A stretch of 12,483 nt of DNA. It comes from Synura sp. LO234KE. Its lineage: Eukaryota; Sar; Synurophyceae; Synurales; Mallomonadaceae. Of the stretch, positions 1 through 8,444 are shown piece by piece; the first letter of the stretch is position 1; each line of letters starts with the position of its first letter. Both the position numbers and the translations under genes were made by a program. Location: positions 1 to 12,483 of the forward strand of contig VKHC01000405.1 in assembly GCA_015143735.1 (NCBI GenBank), written 5' to 3'. The notes under the pieces are model-generated. The model was not told where the DNA came from, ran no database searches, and saw only the letters and a list, made by a program, of their open reading frames with translations.

Positions 1-1
1 A

Positions 2-1140
2 ACGGGTTCAGAGGCAGCAGTTGATTCGTTATTTTGCTTAAAAACATTACGTTCACAATGTCGCGAATTTCGTCAGCCTGTACATATTGCTTTCATAGAC
101 CTTGTAAAAGCTTATGATAAGGTTGTCCGGGATGTGTTATGGTTGTTACTCGTAGACGTGGTGTGCCTTCAAATTTAATCAACGTAATTAAGGGATTACA
201 CGTTGGAGCTCAATCATGGGTGCGTGAGGCTGGTCAATTCTCTGAAGCGTTTCCGTTACAAATGAGATTAAAATAAGGAGTTTGTTCGCTCCTTCATTGA
301 TCAGTATTTTTTTATGCAATCGTTGTGGTAATTCATCATAGATTAGTTGAAGAACGTGTTCACTTTGTTCGTATTCAGTCTAAATTGAGTTCTGATCCGT
401 TTAGCAACAAGCTATTCAAGAGGGGCTCGAGTTCAGTGTATTTGTCATTATTACGCGAGTTTTATTTACTGACGATGCAACATTTGTTGCTTGATCCGAT
501 GATGTATTACAGAATATCTTAAACATTGCAGATGAGCTCTTCTCAGCGTTCGGTCAATCGATTTCTGTAACGAAAGCAGAGATAATGGTGATTCAACCCA
601 GATCAGAAGAAAAACAAGATTTATTGCCGATATTTGTTCGGGGTCAACTATATTACAAAACACATATTTTTCTTTCAAATATATCGGCAGCAAGATTTCC
701 ATGTCCAAGTCGTTGACTGCAGAAATAGATACAAGACTGAACGTGACGGCGGCTGCATATGCAAAATTGAACCAACCTTCTCGAGAATCGCCAAATTCCC
801 CTCGAAAAAACTGGATTACGTGGGCTTATTGCTTTTGTTTTATCTTCAGCACTTTCTCGAAGTGAAACTTGGAATGTTTTGAAAGCGGGCGTTGCGCATT
901 TAAATTCTTTTTAATATCGATCATTACGTCGATTTCTTCGGTTTCGCTATTGAGCATATATCCTACGCTAGCATCATCTATATATGTCGTAGTAACGGTG
1001 TAGATATCATGCCTATCTCATTACGATCAGTAAGAAGATATTGTCTTACTTTGGTCATGTATGTCGACTGGACTCTTATCGGTCATTCCAAATTATGCTG
1101 CACGCACAGCTATTAGGTGATGCTACCGGTGGTTCATTTT
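2..1140 (+). mobile_element. Decayed LINE (non-LTR retrotransposon) reverse transcriptase fragment
   Basis: This is a broken reverse transcriptase that copied element RNA into DNA at the target site. Pieces are readable in all three plus frames. Frame 2 from position 2 to about 150 shows HIAFIDLVKAYDKV, the RT block with the first catalytic Asp. Frame 1 from about 151 gives RRGVPSNLINVIKGLH and then REAGQFSEAF, ending at TAA about 276. Frame 3 shows FTDDATFVA at 465-490, the RT Asp-Asp catalytic block. Near 680-770 is IGSKISMSKSLTAEIDTRLN, matching the 'YLGS...EID.R' block of LINE C-termini, and SRSETW follows near 855. At 1047-1132 is YFGHVCRLDSYRSF, resembling the 'GHV.RM...R' block after the RT. 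At least five frame changes and several stops mean it cannot be functional. No endonuclease domain is present, so the 5' part lies outside the window or was never copied. RT identity is firm from the motif order; the LINE clade is not determined. Confidence 0.87.
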
Positions 1141-2143
1141 TTCAACAATCCGATGGAGTCATCTGGCACAGCTATTCCAATAAGATGTGAGAATTGTTGT
1201 GGTGGTACTGCTGTTCATCATCCATGATCATAGCAGAATAGATTGTCAAGTACACGTTGATTTGTTGACATCATAATTAAGATACGTCGTTTTCAAAAGA
1301 AATCGCTCATTCCTGCTCAGATAATGCCGGATTACAATCAAGAGCAATATCAACGCTCCCATCCGCGCCAACGAGCAGGTGTGGTTTGAATACTTCATTC
1401 TAATCTGAATGGAATTGGTAGGCGGTTCATCACACGCTTGCGTACAGGTATCGGGGAAGCGGGCTGACTCCAATACAAACACTTGAGTCGATCGCTGCAA
1501 CAAGAGTTTTTGAAATTTGAAAATTTTCCAAATAGCTGAATCCGCTCAGAATTAGAAACTTGAGCTTTTTGTAATATGCAAAGGTAAGACGGTTTAATTC
1601 TCTGCGCACAGTCGTTCAGGTCGCTCAAATTGTATGCTGGCTTGACTTTGGGGGATTATTGCGCCCTTTTTGTAAGTAAGCACGGAATCCGGTTCGACCA
1701 TGGCGCACTTGTGGAAATTTTTCCAAAACTTATTTGGGCACCTGCTGAACCTTTAAGTTTGGATTCGAGTTAAAGCAATCGTTTTCAATTTCCACTTCTT
1801 TGGCGACTAAAATTTTATGATTCAAGAAACGAAGAATATATACATTGTTGGCGAATTCTAAGTGTGTCGAAACTTCTCAGAACTAGAGTAGAAAAGTGCT
1901 TTTGAGTGGATCTGGGAAAAAATATTGCCACGCGTCATTAAAACTACTATCATTTGTAGTAGAAATATAACTGTACATATGAGTAGATACCAATATTATG
2001 AACATATGGTGGTACTACTAACATCCTTTGTCGTATTTTCCTAAGATAGAAGTTAATCTTTTGCTCCTTTGTGGTTTGTATTCTTCATTTTGCTGTGGCT
2101 GAGCTCTTGCCTTCCTCTGGCCCACACACCTGGTAGAGAGATG
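1141..2143. other. No gene seen; possible 3' tail of the LINE relic
   Basis: No motif-bearing or well-spliced frame was found. Two overlapping minus-strand ORFs of 85 and 77 codons (1246-1503 and 1395-1628) share no recognisable domain. The first part (to about 1450) may be the eroded 3' end of the LINE, because LINE reading continues up to about 1135 without a clear end. This is inference only. Confidence 0.4.
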
Positions 2144-2207
2144 TGCTACTAAGCTAGTTTTGAAAACATATTTAGGGATATCTGCTACTAAGATAGTTTT
2201 GAAAACA
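2144..2207 (+). repeat. 39-bp tandem duplication, partly diverged
   Basis: TGCTACTAAGCTAGTTTTGA at 2144 recurs as TGCTACTAAGATAGTTTTGA at 2183. Over 25 nt (2144-2168 and 2183-2207) 24 positions agree. The period is 39 nt, and the remainder of the unit has diverged. No function is visible. Confidence 0.7.
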
Positions 2208-2831
2208 AGTTTTGTGTGGTAGTAAAAGAGCGTATACGAGACTTTAACAGCAACCAGGTATTACTCTGCAAGTTTCGCCTCAAATTCGAATAGAGACTTG
2301 ATCCGCACCTTTAGCTATTTCTAACTCGTCAAAACTGCAGGCGAAGTCAACACTGCTCCCCTAGCTTTCATTGCTTCTTGCGAAAAAATGGAAAATTGCG
2401 AAAAATACCGAAATCTCACACTTGGCATCCCAACAACAGATAGCAGCCGTCAAGGAAAGACCATTAAAGTCCGAGGCTAGAATTCTTTCTTGGGAAGCTA
2501 GGTGCACCAATATTAATTAGTTACATCTTTTCTACTGAACTGGAGCTAAAAGAGGTAGCATGAAATTTACAACATCCGTTTTACGTAATCACTAAAGGAA
2601 ATCTAATCATCCATATTTCACCATCTTTCTGCAAAAGAAAACAGTTTTGATTCTTTTGGATTTGTAGATTTGGAAAAAAGCTGAGTTAGATGCTCTTATA
2701 ATTCGAAGATAAGTGGTTTTGCTAAGAGAAGATTCGTTTCGCCTGTCTTTGCTATTGCATAGTTAGAGTGGTGAGCTGAAGACAAAAAGCTAAATTTGCT
2801 AGTAGTTGTCAGCAAGTAACAATCTCGTATA
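2208..2831. other. AT-rich stretch without a recognisable gene
   Basis: Stops are frequent in all frames and no RNA gene, domain or convincing intron-exon structure was seen. It appears to be intergenic. Confidence 0.4.
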
Positions 2832-3116
2832 CTAATGGAAGTCTCTCGCAAACTCAATCTGATTCCATTCTACTGGTCCACAATCCTCAAGCCTGAACAA
2901 TTTTGCATAAAATTTAGGTTTCGTGCACTCAGGAAAATCATAGAATTTACATTTCCAACCTCTCTCCGGGAATTTAATTTCAATATGGTAGATCATCATC
3001 AGCCATGGCTTCAAATTTGATGCGATCCAGACTCCCCAGATAGGGTTAAATAATAATTCCAGACTCGTGGCCCCCGATTTAATATTTTTCGTGGGGAAAT
3101 ACGAATTACAGTTCAA
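2832..3116 (-). CDS. Unrecognised ORF, 94 codons, possibly one exon of a gene
   Basis: Function unknown. The frame is open for 94 codons, with an ordinary amino-acid mix: several Trp, Cys and Pro, and a segment FPERGWKCKFYDFPECTKPK. That is less biased than most chance frames in AT-rich DNA. No signal peptide, membrane helix or known motif was recognised. A shorter plus-strand frame (2835-3020) lies opposite it and looks weaker. The assigned start is only the first Met; the frame could equally be an internal exon or a chance ORF. The AT-rich palindrome cluster begins about 380 bp beyond its 5' end. Confidence 0.3.
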   Translation of the reverse strand: MNCNSYFPTKNIKSGATSLELLFNPIWGVWIASNLKPWLMMIYHIEIKFPERGWKCKFYDFPECTKPKFYAKLFRLEDCGPVEWNQIEFARDFH

Positions 3117-3492
3117 TCAGTGATGATTTAAAGCATTGGGTTAGTTTGGATTAAAGTTACTCCAACTGCTTTCTACACGCAGTTGCTCATTTTCTACAAT
3201 CCAGCAGCTAGCTCTATGAATTCAGCGCCTGAGGAACTTAGTTATCGTAGTTGTCGTCAGTAAATTATTTAAGAGACTCATTAAGCAGGATTAAGAAGTT
3301 ATGAGCAGTAAGAAAACCACCACAATAACTAATATCCCTTGACAAGCTATTCTAGACTACGAAGCGGGTCAAGGGGAGATTTAACTGTAATAGATAAAAA
3401 ATGAAACGATGCTTTTTGCAAAAACTTAGGTAAGCAAAGTCTCCCAAATAAAATCTGATATGGTAAAGGATGTTGGTGATGTATAATCTCAT
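3117..3492. other. AT-rich spacer without a recognisable gene
   Basis: No frame of note and no RNA gene seen between the minus-strand ORF and the hairpin/palindrome cluster. Confidence 0.4.
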
Positions 3493-3512
3493 CGGTGGTC
3501 ACAGGACCACCG
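3493..3512. repeat. Perfect 8-bp hairpin with 4-nt loop
   Basis: CGGTGGTC (3493-3500), loop ACAG, GACCACCG (3505-3512) is an exact inverted repeat that is GC-rich against an AT-rich background. It overlaps by a few bases with the first unit of the palindrome cluster and may mark its edge, for example a terminal inverted repeat or fold-back end. No matching end was found on the far side. Confidence 0.75.
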
Positions 3513-3778
3513 TGATAAATCACGGAAAGAAAAAACCGTATTTATTACCGTAATTATTTCCATAATAATCATGATCATTCGATTTACCGTAATAAATACG
3601 GAGCCACGCGCAATACTTCACGGTGTAATAAATGCGGTAATAACCGTATTTATTACGGACCGCGATAAAATACGGAAGCACGTAATAAATCCGGCAATAA
3701 AAAATTATGTTGCTAAAATTCGATTACCGTTATTTATTACGGTAAGCTGTTTTACGCATAATACCGTAATAAATACGG
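3510..3778. repeat. Cluster of about nine CCGTA-N5-TACGG near-palindromes
   Basis: The unit is CCGTAATAAATACGG: 5-bp inverted arms CCGTA/TACGG around ATAAA. Exact copies sit at 3587-3601 and 3764-3778, and an exact reverse copy at 3644-3658. Variants lie at 3510-3525 (7-bp arms CCGTGAT/ATCACGG), 3536-3550, about 3623-3637, 3660-3675, 3680-3694 and 3727-3742. Copies occur in both orientations with unequal spacing (centres roughly 17-50 bp apart), so this is neither a simple tandem satellite nor a CRISPR array, which needs constant repeats and spacers. Possibilities are clustered protein-binding sites, the inside of a small non-autonomous transposon, or a fold-back satellite. The 98-codon plus-strand ORF here is a by-product of the repeat. 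Confidence 0.85.
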
Positions 3779-3863
3779 TGGATAAATTACAGCCTATTCA
3801 CTACGGTTTATATATTACTGAAATACACTATAAACATGGTAGAATTTACTACTTGTCATTGAA

Positions 3864-4423
3864 TTAATACCAGACCGAATTGGTTCCACTGAACAATACA
3901 CGTCCGTTGTGATCCATTACGACCAATCCCACCTTTGGTTACCAATAGGATTTACAGAAAGATAATTACACAGACGGCATTTACATCAATTATTAGACTT
4001 ACCTTGCGACATCAGTACCCATAACTGCAATACATATCTCCTTGCCAGCGGCTAGTTTCACACCTACTTCTCAACTTCTGGCAAGCCCATATACATCCGT
4101 GTCTGTCACTGGAATTCTCCTTTACAGAACCACCAGAGGACAAAAACCTGCCAGAATATCCTTCCCAAGCAAGTAGGAGTTTCTCCTTCCCAAGCCTTCA
4201 CGTTTCAAACAGAGTCTCGCGACATTCTCGCAAATATTTCATGTCAGTAGTATATTGGGTCCCATGTTTTAACCTTTGTTCCATTGATATTTTCAGGCAC
4301 TACTTTCGTTGCTCAATGATTGCTTACAGGCGTTAATTTGTCTGCGTAGGCGATTAAATCTGATACTGCAATGGTACCTGGAGTCACTTCTCCAGATACA
4401 ATCCAGCGAAAAGGACAGCCTCA
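3864..4423 (-). pseudogene. Coding-like pieces interrupted by TGA; gene remnant or unresolved 3' exons
   Basis: One minus-strand frame from 4420 to 4069 reads as protein-like sequence (for example CPFRWIVSGEVTPGTIAVSD, then VVPENINGTKVKTWDPIYY, then AWEGETPTCLGRIFWQ). It is interrupted at 4313-4315, 4244-4246, 4205-4207 and 4106-4108, and bounded at 4421-4423, all by TGA, with no TAA or TAG until 4066. A further piece, VGVKLAAGKEICIAVMGTDV, at 4070-4003 ends at a consensus donor (AAG|GTAAGT). A TTCAG acceptor at 3889 would join it in phase to eight codons ending in TAA at 3864. It may belong to the gene just upstream at 4475-6108, with introns I cannot place, or be a decayed copy. No domain recognised. 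Confidence 0.4.
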
Positions 4424-4474
4424 TTCTTTTTTGGTGTTGTTTAGTCCAGAAAGTCAAATGCTGCCAGACATTAA

Positions 4475-6108
4475 TTAGAAAAAGTTAGCAAAGTTTTTTC
4501 TAAACTTAACAACCCCAATATTGGTGTTTTTGAGCATGAAAGCATAAGTTTGACCAAACTTTAACTGAGTTATGTTATCATGCTCAAGAAACGTCTTTAT
4601 AATCACGAACCGTTGTGAGCCATTCACAAAAGCCAGCTCACCATTACTATTAGCCTCCTCTCTAGGATCAATACTTTTTACGTTTAACCGCAATAGCGTC
4701 TATAATAGTCTGACATTTCAACCTAAACTCACAATATTATAGTCCTGATCTCAAATAAAATTGCAGGTATTAACATGCCTCTGGAGGCTAAGGGATCTAT
4801 CCGACAATTGAGAAGCACGAAAGGAATTTGGTTTTCTAGAATCAATGAGCCTTTCATGATCCAAAAAATAAACACGCGAATCACCATCCAAAAAATTAAG
4901 TAGGCCTGACTGAGAATCTTCTAATCTCTCAAATGCACTCTTAATTCCTTACTTCCAAGTTGTTGTGAGCATGAGATAATTTTTCATACATAATACGATT
5001 CCCTAGGATAATATCAAATGAATCAGGATGAATAAGAAATAGGTTGGGATCATCTCCGTTGAGGCAGCAGTAATCCATCTGCAGCTAAACATTTATATCA
5101 TTACTTTGCCGGAAATAAAACAAATTGCGTCTTACCAGCGTTGATGGTTCCGCAATCCAAAGTTTATCTACTTGTATTGCGTAGTTCAGTTTCATCAACA
5201 AATTAATGTGTTTATCTAGCCGACATTTCCCGTGTAATGCTAATTTGGTAAAAAACTTTCCATGTGTTTTGTGTGATTCAATAGTCTTAAATCTTGGCAC
5301 ATCCAAGACTTGTTCTTTAGCATCTGAACCTACAAGGAATCTAGTCAGTTCCCATGAAAAAAAGAGGCCGCTTGCACTCATGTTGGGGAAACTGTGGGGA
5401 ACGTCGAGAAGCGAGAGACGGCAATCTATCGTCATGGTTGACCGGGACTGATCTGTATTCCGTCGCCTTTGCAAACTCATCAATCTTGGAAACGGACTTC
5501 TCTGAGTCACTGCTACCAGAATAACCTCCAGCACTCGCATCCTCGTCGTCAGCCTCCTCTTTTGGATAATTTTGAATCTTAACTGGAATAAAACCTATCA
5601 TTCCTTTATAAAAAATGTTTAGAAACATTAATTAACAAGACATTCAGCATATTACAGTTACCTATAACCTTGGGGGCTAGCTTGTTCCCCACCTTAACCG
5701 GTTCGTTTCTGTTCGTTTCTTTGCCTAAGTCTTCAGAGGCCAACTTGTTCCCATTTCTAACAATAGTTTTGGAGGCATTCCGCTCTTGTCGCAATGTATC
5801 TGCCCGATTTGCGATATCATTAGCACCTACAAGTGTTGAGCTTTGCTACTTCTAGTAGCTTCCGTTGAATTAATCCGATCATCTTGATCATTATCTATGA
5901 CAGGTTTTTTGGAAATATTTGTTATTAGATTTATTAGACGTGAGCACCAGAAGTTCTCGAGCTTCACTTGGTTCGGAGGTTGAGTTCCCAACAGTTTACT
6001 TTTCCTCTCAACCCTCTCTGCATCTATATTGTCAGGCATGTGCGCACTACACTCCGCTTCCCCTTCTATGACTACAGAAGTATTCAATGTGCTACTCGAA
6101 TTCTCCAT
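4475..6108 (-). CDS. Multi-exon gene of unknown function (orphan)
   Basis: Function unknown. Six exons join in phase with GT-AG introns: 5845-5662, 5603-5403, 5329-5136, 5084-4953, 4909-4775 and 4699-4475 (TAA), giving 356 codons. Introns are 58, 73, 51, 43 and 75 nt. The 5330 acceptor is preceded by ACTGAC, a typical branch sequence. The donor at 5402 (GTTCCC) is the weakest site. A 93-codon frame starting with ATG at 6108 (MENSSSTLNTSVV...) is the likely N-terminal exon, but its junction to 5845 is not resolved. The product begins with an acidic and Ser-rich, probably disordered part (KEEADDEDASAGGYSGSSDS near 5540). A more globular part follows: KTHGKFFTKLALHGKCRLDK, DDPNLFLIHPDSFDIILGNR, FLDGDSRVYFLDHERLIDSR and SQRFVIIKTFLEHDNITQLK. 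No signal peptide or membrane helix was seen. An OB-like beta-rich end is only a guess. The gene may extend into 3864-4423. Confidence 0.62.
5675..5752 (-). repeat. In-frame internal duplication in the orphan gene
   Basis: GGCCAACTTGTTCCC (5738-5752) and GGCTAGCTTGTTCCC (5675-5689) agree at 13 of 15 positions and lie 63 nt apart, a multiple of three, so both encode GNKLA in the protein. Between them, 5701-5720 holds GTTCGTTTCT twice in perfect tandem. The duplications lie in the disordered N-terminal region. Confidence 0.6.
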
Positions 6109-6162
6109 TTCGACATCTTTCCTGTTTTTTTTTATGTTTTCCCATCACCGCTGAACTGACTG

Positions 6163-6543
6163 GTAAGTCATATTCAAAAATGTGAACCTATTTTTGAATT
6201 TTAAAACAGCACGAGTGATAAAAACCTTCTTAAGATGTTTCGTGAAAACAAACGGCTGTCATTGACAAAGCAAGAAGTGAGAAGAGTTGATATTATAGCT
6301 GCAAAATATGGTTTCGCCATTGTCATTGATTCCAACAATTGATCCTTTAAATTAACAAAATCAGAATGTAGATCTAATAATTAATATTGATCCAGAGACC
6401 AGAATTAATTTACAAATGTTGGGGACGTTAAATTGCGGAGATCAAATTTATATGCTAGGCTTGCATCGGTGGTTCTTGATAATATCGTCAATTTGCCGGA
6501 TGAAGAATTAAATTCGATAATAATTCTGCTTTCCTTCGAATGA
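6163..6543 (+). CDS. Candidate small spliced gene, about 74 codons, uncertain
   Basis: Unrecognised. A consensus donor (ACTG|GTAAGT at 6163) and an acceptor (AAAACAG ending 6209) define a possible 47-nt leader intron, followed by ATG at 6235. The first coding piece, 6235-6321, contains LTKQEVRRVDIIAAKYGFA. Joining 6365-6417 (DLIINIDPETRINLQ) and 6459-6543 (LASVVLDNIVNLPDEELNSI) keeps phase and ends at TGA. The amino-acid make-up looks coding, with amphipathic helices likely. However, the donors at 6322 (GTCATT) and 6418 (GTTGGG) are poor and the introns very short (43 and 41 nt), so this may be a decayed gene with frameshifts. It points away from the orphan gene whose putative start is at 6108, leaving about 55 bp between them. 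Confidence 0.3.
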
Positions 6544-6670
6544 ATTTGCGTTCCACCCAGAATTCGCCCAACACAACATGACTCATAATCATATTATCTG
6601 GCATTAATATAACCTTAATCGCAGTCAATAACAGAAACTGCCGTTATCAAATTACGGTCACTCCCATAAA
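6544..6670 (+). other. Short spacer with a further coding-like scrap
   Basis: Frame 2 from 6542 reads EFAFHPEFAQHNMTHNHIIW before TAA. It does not join cleanly to either neighbour, which adds to the impression that this plus-strand region is decayed. Confidence 0.2.
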
Positions 6671-6976
6671 GTGAGCGAATTAATTAGTACAACATACAAA
6701 AATGGCATCAGTGAGTATCAAAAGTTTCGTAGTAATATCAGACCCGCTTTAAAGAGGAAGGAGCAGCGAGAACAAGGATTGATAGCAGGTTCAATTGCTA
6801 AAGATTGTTCGGGTGGGCAAATTGTGATGGAAATTTCATCACAAGCGGCGGGTAACCAACCACATAGAGAAATTTCCCACACAAGTAGTAGGCCCAATGA
6901 CGCAATTTTTTGGATAATAATTCTCATGCGGAACAGCGGCTTGCATGGGCGAAAGGGGAACGACAGAGTTCTCCAG
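6671..6976 (+). CDS. Candidate exon of unknown function
   Basis: An open frame of 102 codons with a charged, hydrophilic make-up (YQKFRSNIRPALKRKEQREQ) reaches a CAG|GTAATA donor at 6976/6977. It has no recognised domain. A second frame over 6940-6976 (RLAWAKGERQSSP) uses the same donor and joins in phase, across an 87-nt intron (6977-7063, ending ATAACAG), to PDNYIGQITMTPVYSHVNVI, ending at TGA about 7169. The main frame instead meets a stop five codons after that junction. Two competing readings and no ATG at the frame start (it opens at GTG) make this weak. It could be part of a decayed element. Confidence 0.28.
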
Positions 6977-7127
6977 GTAATAAACATCATGAAATTTTTG
7001 TTTTCTATGTCATATAATTTAATAACAACACCATTGAATCGGTCAAGTAATCGCGAATAACAGGACCAGATAATTACATAGGTCAAATAACAATGACACC
7101 GGTTTATTCGCATGTCAACGTAATTTA

Positions 7128-7352
7128 TTGCGCGCGGAGATTTCATATATTGCGTCAAGCGACTCTAAAGTGAAAAAGGGATTTGGTAGAATTGTGTTAA
7201 GCGAAGCCTCTAGATCAAGTCCGGCAGCTCACACTCTGGTGTTGGAGGAGACCTCCGTGAGCATGGTGCTGTCTCATTTAAAATTGCTTCTCGATCAGTT
7301 TAAGGTGCTCGGAGGGAGTTTTCTTGTCCTCTCTATTGCCTTGCTGGTCTAG
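7128..7352 (+). CDS. Weak ORF with hydrophobic C-terminus
   Basis: A 74-codon frame without a conventional ATG start. The second half, SHLKLLLDQFKVLGGSFLVL, is hydrophobic and could be one membrane helix. It overlaps the preceding candidate exon in another frame. It may be an exon, part of a repeat, or chance. No family recognised. Confidence 0.2.
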   Translation: MRAEISYIASSDSKVKKGFGRIVLSEASRSSPAAHTLVLEETSVSMVLSHLKLLLDQFKVLGGSFLVLSIALLV

Positions 7353-8270
7353 GTCTAATTGGTAGTCTTTCTTTTCGGGCCATGCGTTTAAGTTGTTATA
7401 CTCTGCCTATAACCTTGCTAGAGTCCTCACCGGTATTTGCAACACGTTCTTGTCGCATCGCTTGTATGTAATGACCTTCCTCTGTGGTCCGTTGGCAGGT
7501 ATGACCTCTCCTAGGAGTGGTACTCATCAACCCCGGGGGAGGCCTTAACTACGCTTACGGGCGGAGCATTCTCCTGCCCCACGCGGTCACGGGACTTGTC
7601 CGTTGGTACATGGGCTCTTAATTACTAGACATTCTGCATGGTGCCTTTTTGTCCACCTATAGTAATTAAGATGAATGATTTTCGGAATACCAACACTCCA
7701 CCCCAAAACCCATGTCGCTCTCGTCTTCACGCCATAGCTGTGAAAATCCAGCAAAACGATCACGGGTATTGCAGTACTATTTCTCTAATCATATGAGAGC
7801 GAGATACTTGGGGCTCGACAAATAATGCACTTTGGAATGATCATTTGATAAAGGACGTGGAGGAGTCGTTCAATCACCCACAAGGTCCATTATTTTTGCT
7901 ACGTGTCCCTGTAGACGCCACTTCCTTCAATAAGCGCACTTCAACTGAAGACATCAACCAAGCGTTACCACCAACTCAACCCGGGGAGCACGCACCTCGT
8001 AGCCGCCCCGACTTCCGAATCCTTAGAGGATGATCCGCTAAAGTTCAGGCTTTCTCCCGTGAAGTTGTTGGTATATTCTCTAGGTTGACTTTGGATTCGG
8101 GGAATCTCTTCTCTCCTTGCATTCCGGTCTCATTTGGTGCGGTGGTTTACCTGTTAGAAAAATTTATATGTCATCTGAAACACTTTCACTACAATCACAC
8201 AGTAAAAGCTATACAACCTTATCACACTTCATCTCCATTCATGTCCTCTTGTAGGAGGTTTGGGTGATAT
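7353..8270. other. GC-richer block, probably a decayed repeat or gene
   Basis: This block is visibly richer in G and C than its surroundings (for example AACCCCGGGGGAGGCC near 7530). It has no intact gene. On the plus strand one frame is open from 7797 to 8267 except for a single TGA at 8031-8033; it contains KDVEESFNHPQGPLFLLRVP and, after the stop, SREVVGIFSRLTLDSGNLFS. ATG at 7711 opens another short frame that ends at 7824. Short minus-strand frames also look protein-like, so the coding strand cannot be decided. A decayed transposon is my preferred reading, without a family assignment. Confidence 0.35.
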
Positions 8271-8444
8271 AATCATTTTTTGCACCCGGCCCGAGCTAAC
8301 AGATCTACTAGTAAGTGTAGATACTTCAACTCGTATAACAACATGCTTATAAGATATAACGTAGTATGAGGCACCGCCGTCATAGTTACCACTATAACGG
8401 CAGAAGTTTGGAAGTAAAAGTTTACCAGGCAATAATTTTTTCAT
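8229..8444 (-). CDS. Unrecognised ORF, 71 codons
   Basis: ATG at 8444 opens a frame with a balanced composition (NYDGGASYYVISYKHVVIRV, then SPKPPTRGHEW) ending at TGA. No domain recognised. An exact-looking acceptor (TTCTAACAG) follows on the same strand at about 8153, but I found no donor that joins it in phase. It could be an exon of a decayed gene. Confidence 0.22.
   Translation of the reverse strand: MKKLLPGKLLLPNFCRYSGNYDGGASYYVISYKHVVIRVEVSTLTSRSVSSGRVQKMIISPKPPTRGHEWR
8376..8401. repeat. Imperfect hairpin
   Basis: GCCGT-C-ATAGT, loop TACC, ACTAT-A-ACGGC: an 11-bp stem with one mismatch. It lies inside the 71-codon minus-strand ORF. Role unknown. Confidence 0.6.

Noticed and set aside
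325-522. 65-codon plus-strand ORF as a separate gene
   Set aside because: It is one frame of the broken LINE reverse transcriptase; the Asp-Asp motif lies over the same bases in another frame.
3510-3778. CRISPR array
   Set aside because: Copies occur in both orientations with uneven spacing and no unique constant-length spacers; the window is eukaryotic.
3571-3867. 98-codon plus-strand ORF
   Set aside because: Its sequence comes from the CCGTA/TACGG repeat cluster, so the open frame is a by-product of the repeats.
4288-4315. 28-nt intron joining two coding-like pieces in phase
   Set aside because: Shorter than spliceosomal introns normally are, so phase agreement here is probably chance.
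5206-5451. 81-codon plus-strand ORF
   Set aside because: Antisense to the orphan gene exons 5603-5403 and 5329-5136, which join in phase on the minus strand.
5968-6159. 63-codon plus-strand ORF
   Set aside because: Antisense to the likely N-terminal exon of the orphan gene and of poor composition.
6718-7158. 146-codon minus-strand ORF
   Set aside because: Long, but rich in Cys, Ile and Arg with no domain; it lies opposite a plus frame that ends at a consensus donor. Neither is secure, and this one has less support.
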